Positions 39,550 to 50,824 are shown, counted from the stretch's first letter. The stretch: DNA of 64,000 nt from Psychrobacter sp. 4Dc (GCF_002836715.1 NZ_PJAT01000085.1:34366-98365); one strand, 5' to 3'. Notes: a model not told the origin generated them from the sequence alone. Numbers and translations: made by a program.

Positions 39550-41583
39550 ATGAGTCAACTCAATCCCAAACAACAAGAAGCCATGCTCTACGTATCTGGT
39601 CCATTACTTGTCCTTGCAGGTGCGGGCTCCGGCAAAACCTCTGTGATCACGCGTAAGATTGCTTACTTAATCCAAGAATGTGACATGCCAGCTGAGCGCA
39701 TCACCGCCGTAACCTTTACCAATAAAGCGGCACGTGAGATGAAAGCGCGGGTAAGCAAACTGCTACCAAGCGAAAAAATGCGCGGGTTGACGGTGTCGAC
39801 GTTTCACCAATTTGGTCTACAGTTTTTGCGATATGAGCTGATTCATACTCCGTTAAAAGGCAATTTTTCCATCATGGACAGCGATGACAGTAAGCGTTTG
39901 CTGATGGAGCTGATGATGCGCGACAACTTGAGTGGCGCTGAAAGTCGCGAGTTGGTCGGTAAAGCCATCAAAATGATTTCGGATTGGAAAAATGACTTGG
40001 TCGAGCCTGATAAGGCGATGGAAACGCTAGACGATCCAGAAGACATGATTTTTGCCACGTTATATGCGCTTTATGAGCGTAACTTGCGCGCTTATAATGC
40101 CGTCGATTTTGATGACTTGATTGTCTTGCCAACCAAGATATTGCGTGAAAATAGAGAATTGCGAGACAAATGGCAGAACCGTATTCGCTATCTATTGGTC
40201 GATGAGTATCAAGATACCAATACAGCGCAGTATGAGATGATTAAATATCTGGTTGGCCCGCAAGGTCGCTTTACTGTGGTAGGAGATGATGACCAATCTA
40301 TCTATGCATGGCGCGGAGCAAAGCCTGAAAACATGGCTCTGCTAAAAGAAGATTTTCCAAAGCTGAAAATCGTTATGCTTGAGCAAAATTACCGCTCAAC
40401 CACGCGTATTTTGACTTCGGCCAACGCCGTTATTCTAAATAACGAGCATTTATTCGAGAAAAAACTGTGGTCAGATAAAGGTCAAGGCGAAAAAATCCGC
40501 ATCATTAACTGCCGTAATGACGATGATGAATCGGAGCGCGTGGCCAAAGAAATCGTCACTCATAAGCTGCGTTTTGGCAATGAGTGGGAACAGTATGCGG
40601 TGCTGTACCGCAGTAACTTTCAGGCACGTATGCTAGAGGCACAATTACGTCAACTGCAAGTGCCTTATAAATTATCAGGCGGTCAGTCATTCTTTGCGCG
40701 TAGTGAAATCAAAGACATCATGGGGTATTTGCGTCTGATTTTGAACCCTGAGGATGACAGTGCGTTTTTGCGTATTATCAATACACCTAAGCGCGGTATG
40801 GGACCAGCCACGCTAGAAAAACTTGGTTTGTTTGCGCAAGAGCACAGCATATCGTTACTGGCCTCTTGTACCCATGCTGGCCTGACTCATGTATTGCCGT
40901 CAAAGGCTTATGGTACGATAAAAGAGTTTGGTGAATTCATCGAGCACTATACGCGTGAGCTGGATCAACACCCAGACCCTGTGCCGATCGTACGCCAGAT
41001 GATTGATGAGACAGGTTATATTGACTTTGTCCGTAGCGATGCCAAAACGCCGCAACAAGAAAAAAACCGTATTGATAATATCGATATGCTGTACACCAGT
41101 ATTCAGTCCTTGATTAATCGCGCTGAAGAAGATGAAGACCGAACGATTGATACCATCATTCGTAAGCTGGTTCTGCTTGATATGCTTGAGCAACAGCAAG
41201 AAGAAGAGAACACTAACAAAGTCAACTTGATGACCTTGCATGCGGCAAAGGGCTTGGAGTTTGATTTTGTTTATATCATGGGGCTTGAGGAAGAGATGCT
41301 GCCGCATCGCAACTCTATCATGAGTGAAACGGTCGAAGAAGAGCGCCGTCTGATGTACGTGGGCATTACCCGTGCGCGTCGTGAGCTGACATTGACGCTC
41401 GCGACCCAGCGCCGTGCTGGTGGTCAGATGCGAGTTACCTCAGAATCAAGATTTTTGGATGAGCTACCTGAAGATCATATTGACTGGCCTGCCAAAGCGA
41501 AAAAGAAAAAAGCGACCAAAGACCCAGAAGCTGTTGCTGATGAATATTTGGCCAATATTCGAGCGTTACTGGGCAAGCGTTGA
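39550..41583 (+). CDS. rep: ATP-dependent DNA helicase Rep
   Basis: Superfamily 1A 3'-5' helicase that helps replication forks through protein blocks. Helicase motifs in order: Walker A GAGSGKT (24-30), TFTNKAAREMK, Walker B LVDEYQDTN, VGDDDQSIYAWRGA, EQNYRS, TLHAAKGLEFDFVY and YVGITRARREL. It has 677 residues, matching E. coli Rep (673) better than UvrD (720). The ATG at 39550 begins the conserved MSQLNPKQQEA; the open frame reaches back 17 codons to 39499 without family support. Confidence 0.94.
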   Translation: MSQLNPKQQEAMLYVSGPLLVLAGAGSGKTSVITRKIAYLIQECDMPAERITAVTFTNKAAREMKARVSKLLPSEKMRGLTVSTFHQFGLQFLRYELIHTPLKGNFSIMDSDDSKRLLMELMMRDNLSGAESRELVGKAIKMISDWKNDLVEPDKAMETLDDPEDMIFATLYALYERNLRAYNAVDFDDLIVLPTKILRENRELRDKWQNRIRYLLVDEYQDTNTAQYEMIKYLVGPQGRFTVVGDDDQSIYAWRGAKPENMALLKEDFPKLKIVMLEQNYRSTTRILTSANAVILNNEHLFEKKLWSDKGQGEKIRIINCRNDDDESERVAKEIVTHKLRFGNEWEQYAVLYRSNFQARMLEAQLRQLQVPYKLSGGQSFFARSEIKDIMGYLRLILNPEDDSAFLRIINTPKRGMGPATLEKLGLFAQEHSISLLASCTHAGLTHVLPSKAYGTIKEFGEFIEHYTRELDQHPDPVPIVRQMIDETGYIDFVRSDAKTPQQEKNRIDNIDMLYTSIQSLINRAEEDEDRTIDTIIRKLVLLDMLEQQQEEENTNKVNLMTLHAAKGLEFDFVYIMGLEEEMLPHRNSIMSETVEEERRLMYVGITRARRELTLTLATQRRAGGQMRVTSESRFLDELPEDHIDWPAKAKKKKATKDPEAVADEYLANIRALLGKR

Positions 41584-41664
41584 TCTTAACCAAAACATTT
41601 AAGCACCTGAGTAATAAACACCTAAGTAAAACGCTTGCAAGAACACGCTTTAGACTGTGCAAAA

Positions 41665-41683
41665 AACGATTGTTATAATCGTT
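41665..41683 (+). terminator. Weak hairpin after rep
   Basis: AACGATT, five-base loop, AATCGTT, followed by a broken T-rich stretch (ATTGTTCTTT). Seven paired bases only; it may weaken read-through from rep into mgtE. Confidence 0.35.
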
Positions 41684-41697
41684 ATTGTTCTTTATAT

Positions 41698-41725
41698 ACT
41701 GTAAAAATTTGACTGTAAAAACTTG
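41698..41725. repeat. 14-bp direct repeat just before mgtE
   Basis: ACTGTAAAAATTTG (41698-41711) and ACTGTAAAAACTTG (41712-41725), one mismatch, abutting. The second copy ends eight bases before the mgtE ATG, so it replaces a normal ribosome site. Confidence 0.7.
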
Positions 41726-41733
41726 GAACACTT

Positions 41734-43137
41734 ATGCCTACCCCGATGCCAAATCAGGAACGAACCGCCATGCTGTCAGGAGATTATAACTCGGCTGAAT
41801 ATAGTGCCGAATATAAGCTTCTGTATCTGCAGGGGTTGGTTGCTGATAAAGCATACGAGGCCATTACAGAGTTTTTGGAAAAGCAGTCCGAATATGAGAT
41901 TGCCAACCTACTAGAATCCTTCCCAACTCAAAACCGTCTGTTGATTTGGGCGCAGGTGCCAGAGCATATCAAAGGTGAAGTGCTTGCCGAGCTAGATGTC
42001 GATACACGCCAACCATTAATGGAGAACATTTCTTCTCAAGAAATCTCTTTGTTCACCCAAGATCTTGATGCTCAAGATATCTCTGAGATTTTGGACACTG
42101 TCACTGAGAGCGTACGTACCTCAGTCATGGCAACGCTAGACGAAGAGACGCGGGTCCAAGTCAACAAACTTGATACTTATGCTGATTGGGAAGTTGGTAG
42201 CTATATGGATCCTGATATTATTCAGATAAGGGATGATATCTATTTGGCGGATGTGCAAGAGTGGCTGCGTGAAAACGACGACCTGCTCGATGACGAGAGC
42301 CAAGAGCTGCTCGTTGTCGATCAAAGCCAGCAATTGCTAGGGCTACTGAGTCTAGTAGATTTAATTAAGCATAAACAGAATACATTAGTCTCGGAGCTGA
42401 TTGATACTGCCATTACAATTAATGATCGCTTGGATATTCAAGATGCAGCCGCGATTTTTCGTTCAGAAGACATTCGTTTTGCCCCCGTCATCAATAGCCA
42501 TGGTGAGCTGGTTGGTCAACTAAACGGTGAAGACATCATGGAGATTATCCAAGATGATGTCGACAGCACCATGAAAAACCTCGCTGGTGTTAGCCAAGAT
42601 GAAGAACTGTTTGCCCCTATCCTGACCAGTGCTAAAAGCCGTAGCGTTTGGCTAGGTATCAATTTATGTACCGCCCTATTGGCCGCAGCAGTGATTGGAC
42701 AGTTTGAAGAAGTACTAGCACAAGTCGTGGCGCTAGCGATATTGATGCCAGTAGTCGCCAGTATGGGCGGTATTGCTGGCTCGCAAACGCTGACGGTCGT
42801 TATCCGCGGGATGGCGATGGGTCAAATCGGTGGTTCTAACCGTGTCTGGCTATTAAATAAAGAGCTGTGGGTGGGCGCGATAAACGGTATCATCTGGGCA
42901 ATAATTATGGCGTTTATTGCTCAGTTATGGTTTCATGATATTAAGATCAGTGCCGTCATTGGTTTTGCCATTGCGATCAACATGACTGCGGCTAATGTCT
43001 CGGGGATCAGCATACCGCTGATGCTAAAACGAATGAATATCGACCCTGCTCTATCTGCTTCGGTTATCCTAACGACCGTCACAGATATTGTCGGCTTTAT
43101 GTCGTTTTTGGGATTGGCCAGCGTGCTGATACTTTAG
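41734..43137 (+). CDS. mgtE: Magnesium transporter MgtE
   Basis: Inner-membrane Mg2+ channel, 467 residues. An N-terminal superhelical domain (about 20-140) is followed by two CBS domains (about 150-275; GSYMDPDIIQIRDD and RFAPVINSHGELVGQ are typical) that sense Mg2+, the plug helix, and five C-terminal membrane helices with MPVVASMGGIAGSQTLTV and the TAANVSGISIPL stretch. Nearby in-frame ATGs at 41746 and 41770 make the exact start uncertain; no clear ribosome site precedes any. Confidence 0.94.
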   Translation: MPTPMPNQERTAMLSGDYNSAEYSAEYKLLYLQGLVADKAYEAITEFLEKQSEYEIANLLESFPTQNRLLIWAQVPEHIKGEVLAELDVDTRQPLMENISSQEISLFTQDLDAQDISEILDTVTESVRTSVMATLDEETRVQVNKLDTYADWEVGSYMDPDIIQIRDDIYLADVQEWLRENDDLLDDESQELLVVDQSQQLLGLLSLVDLIKHKQNTLVSELIDTAITINDRLDIQDAAAIFRSEDIRFAPVINSHGELVGQLNGEDIMEIIQDDVDSTMKNLAGVSQDEELFAPILTSAKSRSVWLGINLCTALLAAAVIGQFEEVLAQVVALAILMPVVASMGGIAGSQTLTVVIRGMAMGQIGGSNRVWLLNKELWVGAINGIIWAIIMAFIAQLWFHDIKISAVIGFAIAINMTAANVSGISIPLMLKRMNIDPALSASVILTTVTDIVGFMSFLGLASVLIL

Positions 43138-43260
43138 TTAAGTACTGAATTATCAATGACTCGATCAAAATATAGAATTGCTATTTTTTTAAAACCCTAG
43201 TTCCAAGCTCGAGTTTAAAATCATAATTTAAAAATCATCAAATCGTTAAGTGAGTGTGTT

Positions 43261-43725
43261 ATGCAAGCTGTACAAGTTAAAGTGGTAAACCCTAAAATTA
43301 CTGAAGACGAAGCGTTTTCTCTACCAACTCGCGCCACCGATGGCAGTGCAGGTATTGATTTGCGTGCTTGCATCGATGAGCCATTAACGATTAAAGCAGG
43401 TGAAACCCATTTAATAGGTACAGGCCTTGCGGTTTATATCCAAGATCCTAATTATGCAGGTATGATTTTACCGCGTTCAGGTCTTGGTCATAAGCACGGT
43501 ATCGTCTTGGGTAACTTAGTTGGGCTAATCGATGCCGATTATCAAGGCGAGCTGATGGTTAGTATTTGGAACCGCAGTAGCGAAGACTTTGTTCTTAATG
43601 TAGCTGAGCGTATGGCACAGTACATCGTGGTACCTGTTGCCCGTCCTGAGTTTGAAATGGTTGCAGAATTCAGTGATGAAAGCGTACGCGGTGCGGGCGG
43701 GTTTGGACACTCAGGTCGCCAATAG
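43261..43725 (+). CDS. dut: dUTP diphosphatase
   Basis: Homotrimeric enzyme hydrolysing dUTP to dUMP and pyrophosphate, keeping uracil out of DNA and feeding thymidylate synthesis. The five trimeric dUTPase motifs are recognisable: [38 protein letters not shown] and [11 protein letters not shown]. Its 154 residues match the family. It lies before the algC-like gene and argB, an order also seen in Pseudomonas. Confidence 0.96.
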   Translation: MQAVQVKVVNPKITEDEAFSLPTRATDGSAGIDLRACIDEPLTIKAGETHLIGTGLAVYIQDPNYAGMILPRSGLGHKHGIVLGNLVGLIDADYQGELMVSIWNRSSEDFVLNVAERMAQYIVVPVARPEFEMVAEFSDESVRGAGGFGHSGRQ

Positions 43726-43862
43726 TAGCTATTTTGTTGGTCAATTTTTCTGACAACTTTTTAGATAGCGTTTAAGGTTTTCATTAAGCTATATCTAACA
43801 CCTTGTGCTATTCGTTTTTATTTATCATTGAACATCTATCACGGTTATAAGGAGAGTAAGCA

Positions 43863-45656
43863 ATGCCACCTTTTGCGGCGCAGCAATCCTTATTCCGTGC
43901 TTATGATATTCGTGGTGCCAACCAGTATTTTACTAGCAGTTTTATACAAGCGTTAGGCGATGCTTTTGCTATTCTCTATAATGCGCAAAATAGCCAACCG
44001 ACTCAAGACATCAATGCTAATGCCACTGTTGAGACTAAGCAGAATGTTGTCGTTGTTGGTTATGATATGCGTATTGGCAGTGAGGCCATTGCATCCACAC
44101 TTTCTACTGTACTAGCTCAGCATGGTTTACGCGTAATTCAATTAGGTCTGGTTACCACGCCGATGATGGCATTCTGGGCAGCGCAATATCAAGGTCATGG
44201 CATTGTTGTAACAGCTAGCCATTCTGCTAAGGACATACTAGGCATCAAATGGTTGGTGAATAACAAGTCCCCTAGTAGTTCAGAGATACAGACGCTCTAT
44301 CATCAGCTCACCGCCCATCATGGTCATCACACCTACCCCGGTGGTCAAGCCAACAGTTCTGTCTTGCATTTAGGAAGTTTTAATCGTAATCATGATTCAG
44401 AATTACCAATTGATTTGCTTGAGAAACTACCTACTAATCAAGTAGGTAATGTATATATCGATGCTATTGCGCAGGTATTTGAACAGTTATTTCAGCATAA
44501 TCACTCGGCAACTGCAGCCAATCAGAAAAGCGCTTATAAACTTGATTTGGTCATAGTTATTGACTGTATGCATGGCGCAACTGGGAGCATTGCTCAGCGC
44601 CTGTTTGAACGTTTTTGCCAACAGGTCATTTTTCTCAATGACACACCTAATGGTAATTTCCCCCTTGGTAATCCAGACCCCACCGAACCAAACCGCTTAA
44701 ACGAATTGCAACGAGCCGTTATTTCGAATGCAGCAGATATAGGCTTGGCATTTGATGGCGATGGCGATCGTTTGATGATCGTTGATAACAACGGCAAGAT
44801 AGTTACGCCCGATCATTTGCTCTACCTATTGGCACGTATTGCTATTACTGAACACCCTAACTCTCTTAGCGACTCTTTATTAGCATCTGAAGTTCTTTTC
44901 GATATTAAGTGCGCCCATCATTTGCCAAGACTGTTATCTGAGCTTGGTACTACACCTGTGATTAGCAAGACTGGCAGCAGCTTTATGCGCCAGCAGGTGC
45001 AGCATCCTGACAATCAGATTGTCTTCGCTGGTGAATTATCAGGGCATTTCATCTTTAATGACAGCCGCTTTATCCCTTATGATGATGCGATGTATGCTGC
45101 ATTACGGTTGCTGCATTGGCTTGGCCAAACTCATAATGATACTAATGATAAAAAACCGCTAGCAGATATCATCCAAAGCTTACCCACTATAGTCAGTACT
45201 GCTGACCATTACTTACCGATGCCGCAGACCGCTACTACCGACTGCTCACTTGTAGAGCAATTAACGAGATTTTGTCATTACTTGCAGTATCTAGTAGATA
45301 TGTCTACTCATACTGATTCTTCATCTAATCAGCAATTAAAAGATACTTGCCTGCCTGCCACAACATGCAAGTCATCAGTGTGTACTTGCGCTACTGCGAA
45401 GGCGCAAATAGCATTAAAACAGACGTATGAGTTATTACCTGTAGGAACCAAGCTGAGCTGTATCGATGGTGTACGCTTGGACTTTGCGCATGGCTTTGGC
45501 GTACTGCGTCAATCAAATACCAGCAATAGCCTGACCGCGCGCTTTGCGGGTGACAGTATAGATGACCTAAAAGACATTCAGGCGACATTTGCCGCTTTAT
45601 GTCGACCATTTAACGCAGCTTTGGCAGAACAGATTCTTGCTATTCCTGCGGAGTAG
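43863..45656 (+). CDS. algC: Phosphomannomutase/phosphoglucomutase (AlgC-like)
   Basis: Alpha-D-phosphohexomutase interconverting hexose 1- and 6-phosphates for polysaccharide and LPS precursors. The phosphoserine loop is TASHSAKD (Ser119), the metal loop DGDGDR at 298-303 and the sugar loop GELSGH at 390-395. The residues after the catalytic His are SAK, where most family members have NP. At 597 residues it is over 100 longer than Pseudomonas AlgC (463), with polar inserts at about 42-60 and 470-520, the latter with several cysteines (496, 502, 507, 509). A GGAGAG ribosome site precedes the ATG. Confidence 0.88.
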   Translation: MPPFAAQQSLFRAYDIRGANQYFTSSFIQALGDAFAILYNAQNSQPTQDINANATVETKQNVVVVGYDMRIGSEAIASTLSTVLAQHGLRVIQLGLVTTPMMAFWAAQYQGHGIVVTASHSAKDILGIKWLVNNKSPSSSEIQTLYHQLTAHHGHHTYPGGQANSSVLHLGSFNRNHDSELPIDLLEKLPTNQVGNVYIDAIAQVFEQLFQHNHSATAANQKSAYKLDLVIVIDCMHGATGSIAQRLFERFCQQVIFLNDTPNGNFPLGNPDPTEPNRLNELQRAVISNAADIGLAFDGDGDRLMIVDNNGKIVTPDHLLYLLARIAITEHPNSLSDSLLASEVLFDIKCAHHLPRLLSELGTTPVISKTGSSFMRQQVQHPDNQIVFAGELSGHFIFNDSRFIPYDDAMYAALRLLHWLGQTHNDTNDKKPLADIIQSLPTIVSTADHYLPMPQTATTDCSLVEQLTRFCHYLQYLVDMSTHTDSSSNQQLKDTCLPATTCKSSVCTCATAKAQIALKQTYELLPVGTKLSCIDGVRLDFAHGFGVLRQSNTSNSLTARFAGDSIDDLKDIQATFAALCRPFNAALAEQILAIPAE

Positions 45657-45724
45657 TCTCATAAAACACATAACTGTCTCATTAGACATAGTAGAAAAAC
45701 AACCAATTTAAAACCGGCCCTTAG

Positions 45725-46645
<921 letters not shown>

Positions 46646-46671
46646 CAAAATCCAGCAATACTAAATGTAAA

Positions 46672-46705
46672 AAAGCCCGAGTGAATATAAATGCTCGGGC
46701 TTTCT
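46672..46705. terminator. Bidirectional terminator, argB / yffB-like gene
   Basis: Perfect ten-base stem AAAGCCCGAG / CTCGGGCTTT with a 12-base loop, preceded by A-rich and followed by TTTCTT sequence. It serves both converging genes. Confidence 0.88.
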
Positions 46706-46758
46706 TATGTATTTTTATACTTAACAAATAAGCCTAGCTTAATTTTTATAGCTCAATG

Positions 46759-47130
46759 TTACGAAAAAACTTTATAAAACTCCGCTTCATCGAAGCCGCA
46801 TAGTAATACTGCTTGATCTTTATCTGCCAACTGACCTTCTACAATTGGACGTTTAATCATGCTGGGATTTTCCACGAGTAAATCTATCGCGGTGTCCACA
46901 CTAGCATCAGCCGCTTGCTTTTGACTGTCGTCTAGCTTGCGCCATGTTGTACCACGCTTATTAAGTACTTTTTCGATACCTAGCTCATTTACCCAGCGCT
47001 GTACTGTATCTTTCTCAATACCTTGTTTCTTATAATCGTGAAAATCGTAGCTGACACCTAGATCGTTTAGCTTAGTAAACGATTTTTTCATCGTGCTGCA
47101 TGATTTGATACCGTAAATGGTGATGGTCAT
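46759..47130 (-). CDS. ArsC-family (YffB-like) protein
   Basis: Thioredoxin-fold protein of 123 residues. It resembles E. coli YffB: YGIKSCSTMKKS, FHDYKKQGI, LNKRGTTWRKL and the SMIKRPIVEG strand region. A single cysteine lies in the CSTM position instead of CxxC, as in glutathione-linked ArsC relatives. It is not near arsenic genes, so arsenate reduction is not implied; the physiological role of this subfamily is unclear. Confidence 0.88.
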   Translation of the reverse strand: MTITIYGIKSCSTMKKSFTKLNDLGVSYDFHDYKKQGIEKDTVQRWVNELGIEKVLNKRGTTWRKLDDSQKQAADASVDTAIDLLVENPSMIKRPIVEGQLADKDQAVLLCGFDEAEFYKVFS

Positions 47131-47356
47131 AGTGATTCCTCATAAATATTCATTAATTTGTCTATTATACCTAAGGCTGACTAGATATAGAGAATGCATT
47201 ACTTTTAATCGTCAAACCTATTAAGCAACTGCATCATATCGTCGCAATTTTCGCCAAATTACGCTATGCTATGGCATTGTCAAATTCCACCTATTTTGAT
47301 CAGTATTAAACAAATCCGTATTAAATAAATCAGTATCAACCAATTTCGAGCCGACT

Positions 47357-50044
47357 ATGAGCAACGCCGTGACAGCAGACCAAGCAGAAAACAATTATTA
47401 TAACCCGCAAGCGATAGAAGCCGCGCAGCAAACCAAATGGGCCACTGACAAGCGCTTTGAAGTAAGCAACGAGCCAAGCGACAAGCCAAGTCGTTACATG
47501 CTGTCGATGTTCCCTTATCCAAGTGGCAAGCTGCATATGGGCCACGTCCGTAACTATACGATTTCTGACGTATTGAGCCGTTATTATCGGCTCAAAGGCT
47601 ATGAAGTCATGCAACCAATGGGCTGGGATGGTTTTGGCTTGCCAGCAGAAAACGCAGCAATTGCTAACCAGACGCCACCCGCTGCATGGACATTTGCCAA
47701 TATTGACAGTATGCGCGCGCAGCTTAAATTGCTAGGCCTGTCTATTGACTGGTCACGTGAATTTGCCACTTGTAGCCCTGAGTATTATCAATGGGAGCAG
47801 TGGTTATTCTTGCAATTGTACAAAAAAGGCTTGGTCTACAAAAAGCTATCGACGGTCAACTGGGATCCTGTTGACAACACTGTCTTAGCAAACGAGCAAG
47901 TCATCGATGGCAAAGGCTGGCGTAGTGGTGCTGCGGTCGAAAAACGTGACATACCTATGTACTACTTCAACATCACTGACTATGCTGATGAGCTATTAGA
48001 TGATTTGGATCAGCTAGAAGGTCATTGGCCATCTGAAGTACTAACCATGCAGCGTAACTGGATTGGTCGTAGTGCCGGTATGGAAGTGCACTTCCCTTAT
48101 GAGCTTGCTGGTGAAGCAAACACCTTAGATGTGTTCACCACTCGTCCTGACACCTTGATGGGTGTGACTTATGTCGCTGTTGCCGCAGAGCATCCACTTG
48201 CACAGTATGCCTCTGAGCAAGATGACGCTATCGCCCAATTCTGTGCCCTTTGCAAAAAAGGCTCAGTAGCTGAAGCGGATTTGGCCAAAGCTGAAAAAAT
48301 CGGTATGGATACAGGCCTCACTGTGACGCATCCTCTGACTGGTGAAGAAGTGCCAGTGTGGGTTGCCAACTACGTATTGATGAGCTACGGCTCAGGCGCA
48401 GTCATGGCGGTACCTGCTCATGATGAGCGTGATTATGAGTTTGCGATGAAGTACGACCTACCAATCAAGCAAGTCATCAATACCCCTGATGGCTATTTTG
48501 ATGAGCTAAAAGCAGATGCCAGAGCGAACGATAGTGAAGTGAATCTTGCTTATACTGAACGCAACACTTTGGTTAATTCAGGTGAGTTTGACGGTCTAGA
48601 CTTTGAGCAAGCATTTGAAGCAATGCTAGCCAAACTTGAGCCAAAAGAGCTTGCTAAGAAAAAAATTCAATACCGCCTACGTGATTGGGGTGTCTCTCGC
48701 CAGCGCTATTGGGGTTGCCCTATCCCAATGATCAACTGTGAGCATTGTGGTACGGTACCTGTTGAAGAGCAAGACTTACCCGTTGTGTTGCCAACTGACG
48801 TCGTACCTGATGGTCGCGGTAACCCACTTAAAAATATACCAGAGTTTGTCAATACCACTTGCCCTAAATGTGGCAACCCTGCTGAACGCGAGACCGATAC
48901 CTTTGATACCTTTGTAGAGTCAAGCTGGTACTATGCACGCTTTGCTAGCCCAAATGATGCGCAAAACATGGTCAACAAGTCTGCTGCCAATAAATGGTTG
49001 CCTGTTGATCAATATGTTGGCGGTGTCGAGCATGCGGTAATGCATCTGTTGTATGCGCGTTTTTTCCATAAGCTGATGCGCGACGAAAATTTAGTCACAG
49101 GCGACGAGCCATTTGCCAATCTAATGACCCAAGGCATGGTGCTTGCTGGTACGTTCTACCGCGTCAATGCAGATGGCAGTACGACCTATTACTTTGCAGA
49201 AGACATCGATATTGACTTCAACGAACGCGGTCAACCAATCAAAGCAATCTTAAAATCTGACGGCCAGCCAGTGACGATTGGTAAAATCGAAAAAATGTCT
49301 AAATCAAAGAACAATGGCGTAGATCCACAGCTAACCATTGATAAATATGGTGCTGATACGGTTCGTCTATATACGCTATTTACTGCGCCTGCTGATCAAA
49401 CGCTTGAATGGTCAGACGACGCGCTAAAAGGCCCTTATAACTTTGTGAAAAAAGTATGGCGCATTGCAACCGATCATATGCAAGCACTAACGGCCGCCAA
49501 CATCAATATTGATACACTTAACAGTGCTACCTTGAACACAGACGGTCTAAGCAAAGAAGCCAAAAATTTACGCCGTAAAACGCACGAAACGATTGCTAAG
49601 ATTGACAGTGATTTGGGTGATCGTCTGGCACTGAACACGCCAGTATCAAGCCTGATGGAACTTGCTAATGAGCTGACTGGCTTTAACGCAAGTAATGAGC
49701 AAGAGCTACACGTCAAACACGAAGCATTGACCAATCTGCTGATTATGTTATCTGTATATGCGCCGCACGTTGGTGAGCATCTGCTTGAGCAGTTAGGTCT
49801 TGATACCTTAACGTTGGACTACCCAACCGTTGATGAAAGTGCTCTGGTACAGGACATGATCACGATGGTGGTACAGGTCAATGGTAAGATGCGTGGTAAA
49901 ATGGATGTGGCACCAAACAGCGATCCTGAGCAGCTAAAAGAGCAAGCTCGTACCATGGAAAGCGTGGCAAAATTCATCACTGGCGAAATCAAAAAAGAAA
50001 TCGTTGTTCCTAACAAACTGGTTAACATCGTGGTTGTAGGCTGA
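47357..50044 (+). CDS. leuS: Leucyl-tRNA synthetase
   Basis: Class I aminoacyl-tRNA synthetase charging tRNA-Leu. The HIGH motif appears as HMGHVRNY within PYPSGKLHMGHVRNY, and KMSKS as KMSKSKNNG near residue 647. The editing domain (about 220-430) has TTRPDTLMGVTYVA and GSGAVMAVPAHDERD. An insert with paired cysteines (CEHC and CPKC) forms the zinc-binding module. The 895-residue length is slightly above E. coli (860). It starts the leuS-lptE-holA group. Confidence 0.98.
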   Translation: MSNAVTADQAENNYYNPQAIEAAQQTKWATDKRFEVSNEPSDKPSRYMLSMFPYPSGKLHMGHVRNYTISDVLSRYYRLKGYEVMQPMGWDGFGLPAENAAIANQTPPAAWTFANIDSMRAQLKLLGLSIDWSREFATCSPEYYQWEQWLFLQLYKKGLVYKKLSTVNWDPVDNTVLANEQVIDGKGWRSGAAVEKRDIPMYYFNITDYADELLDDLDQLEGHWPSEVLTMQRNWIGRSAGMEVHFPYELAGEANTLDVFTTRPDTLMGVTYVAVAAEHPLAQYASEQDDAIAQFCALCKKGSVAEADLAKAEKIGMDTGLTVTHPLTGEEVPVWVANYVLMSYGSGAVMAVPAHDERDYEFAMKYDLPIKQVINTPDGYFDELKADARANDSEVNLAYTERNTLVNSGEFDGLDFEQAFEAMLAKLEPKELAKKKIQYRLRDWGVSRQRYWGCPIPMINCEHCGTVPVEEQDLPVVLPTDVVPDGRGNPLKNIPEFVNTTCPKCGNPAERETDTFDTFVESSWYYARFASPNDAQNMVNKSAANKWLPVDQYVGGVEHAVMHLLYARFFHKLMRDENLVTGDEPFANLMTQGMVLAGTFYRVNADGSTTYYFAEDIDIDFNERGQPIKAILKSDGQPVTIGKIEKMSKSKNNGVDPQLTIDKYGADTVRLYTLFTAPADQTLEWSDDALKGPYNFVKKVWRIATDHMQALTAANINIDTLNSATLNTDGLSKEAKNLRRKTHETIAKIDSDLGDRLALNTPVSSLMELANELTGFNASNEQELHVKHEALTNLLIMLSVYAPHVGEHLLEQLGLDTLTLDYPTVDESALVQDMITMVVQVNGKMRGKMDVAPNSDPEQLKEQARTMESVAKFITGEIKKEIVVPNKLVNIVVVG

Positions 50045-50110
50045 GGTATCTTGAGCTAAGTATTTTAGGCTTAGTGCTCTAAGCCTTCTTATCATATGAG
50101 GATAGCGTTT

Positions 50111-50824
50111 ATGTCATACAAGCATCGAGCTGAGCAGCCGCAACCAGAATTAAGCGCACACAGCCTAACTAATAAAAAGTCCCATGGCCAAAAGCTCGGA
50201 GCAGTCTTACTTGCTACGCTGCCAATGTTCGCCGTGGTAGGTGCAGCCGCTGCTCTTAGCGGCTGTGGCTTCCAGCTACGCGGCTACGACTCAGCGATGC
50301 TGCTTGACGTCGAAAAAACAGCGGTCATTATCGAAGACAATCGCACCTCATTCCCGCTGAAACTACCATTGACGCGTCGCCTAAAAACGTTAGGTGTCGA
50401 CGTTATTGGTAATATGAGCTCAGAAGAAGTTGCTCGTAATAACCAACAAGCAGGGGCTGAGTCTATTGCCGCTATCGACATTCGTAATGTACGTTTTAAG
50501 CGTTACGAATTGGTTGGTGTATTAACAGAGATTCGCTTGGTACTATCTGCAGATGTCAGCTATCAAACGATGGAAAATGGTAAGCCTGTAACACTGAGCA
50601 ACCCCATTCAGGTCGAGCGAAGCTATCAGTACAACGAAGCCTCTGTTAGTACTGACGATCAGCAAGGCGATCAGACTCGCGATTGGCTCTATGATACTTT
50701 AGCTCGCCGTATCACTGACCAGTACGTTGCTATCTCGCTTCCTAAAGTCGCACCCGCTGCCAAACAATCTCTGCAAATAAATAAAGGCATGACACCAACC
50801 GTTGTCGTCGTACCACAACCGTAA
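50111..50824 (+). CDS. lptE: LPS-assembly lipoprotein LptE
   Basis: Outer-membrane lipoprotein that plugs the LptD barrel and helps insert LPS. A long basic N-terminus leads to a hydrophobic signal segment and the lipobox LSGC (Cys52). GFQLRGYD, typical of LptE after the lipidated Cys, follows. The total is 237 residues. ATG 50111 is chosen because GAGGA lies eight bases before it; the ATG at 50096 would put that site inside the coding region. It lies between leuS and holA, the conserved order in gammaproteobacteria. Confidence 0.93.
   Translation: MSYKHRAEQPQPELSAHSLTNKKSHGQKLGAVLLATLPMFAVVGAAAALSGCGFQLRGYDSAMLLDVEKTAVIIEDNRTSFPLKLPLTRRLKTLGVDVIGNMSSEEVARNNQQAGAESIAAIDIRNVRFKRYELVGVLTEIRLVLSADVSYQTMENGKPVTLSNPIQVERSYQYNEASVSTDDQQGDQTRDWLYDTLARRITDQYVAISLPKVAPAAKQSLQINKGMTPTVVVVPQP

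Noticed and set aside
46759..47130. Arsenate reductase
   Set aside because: The protein fits the YffB branch with a single active-site cysteine and no arsenic genes nearby.
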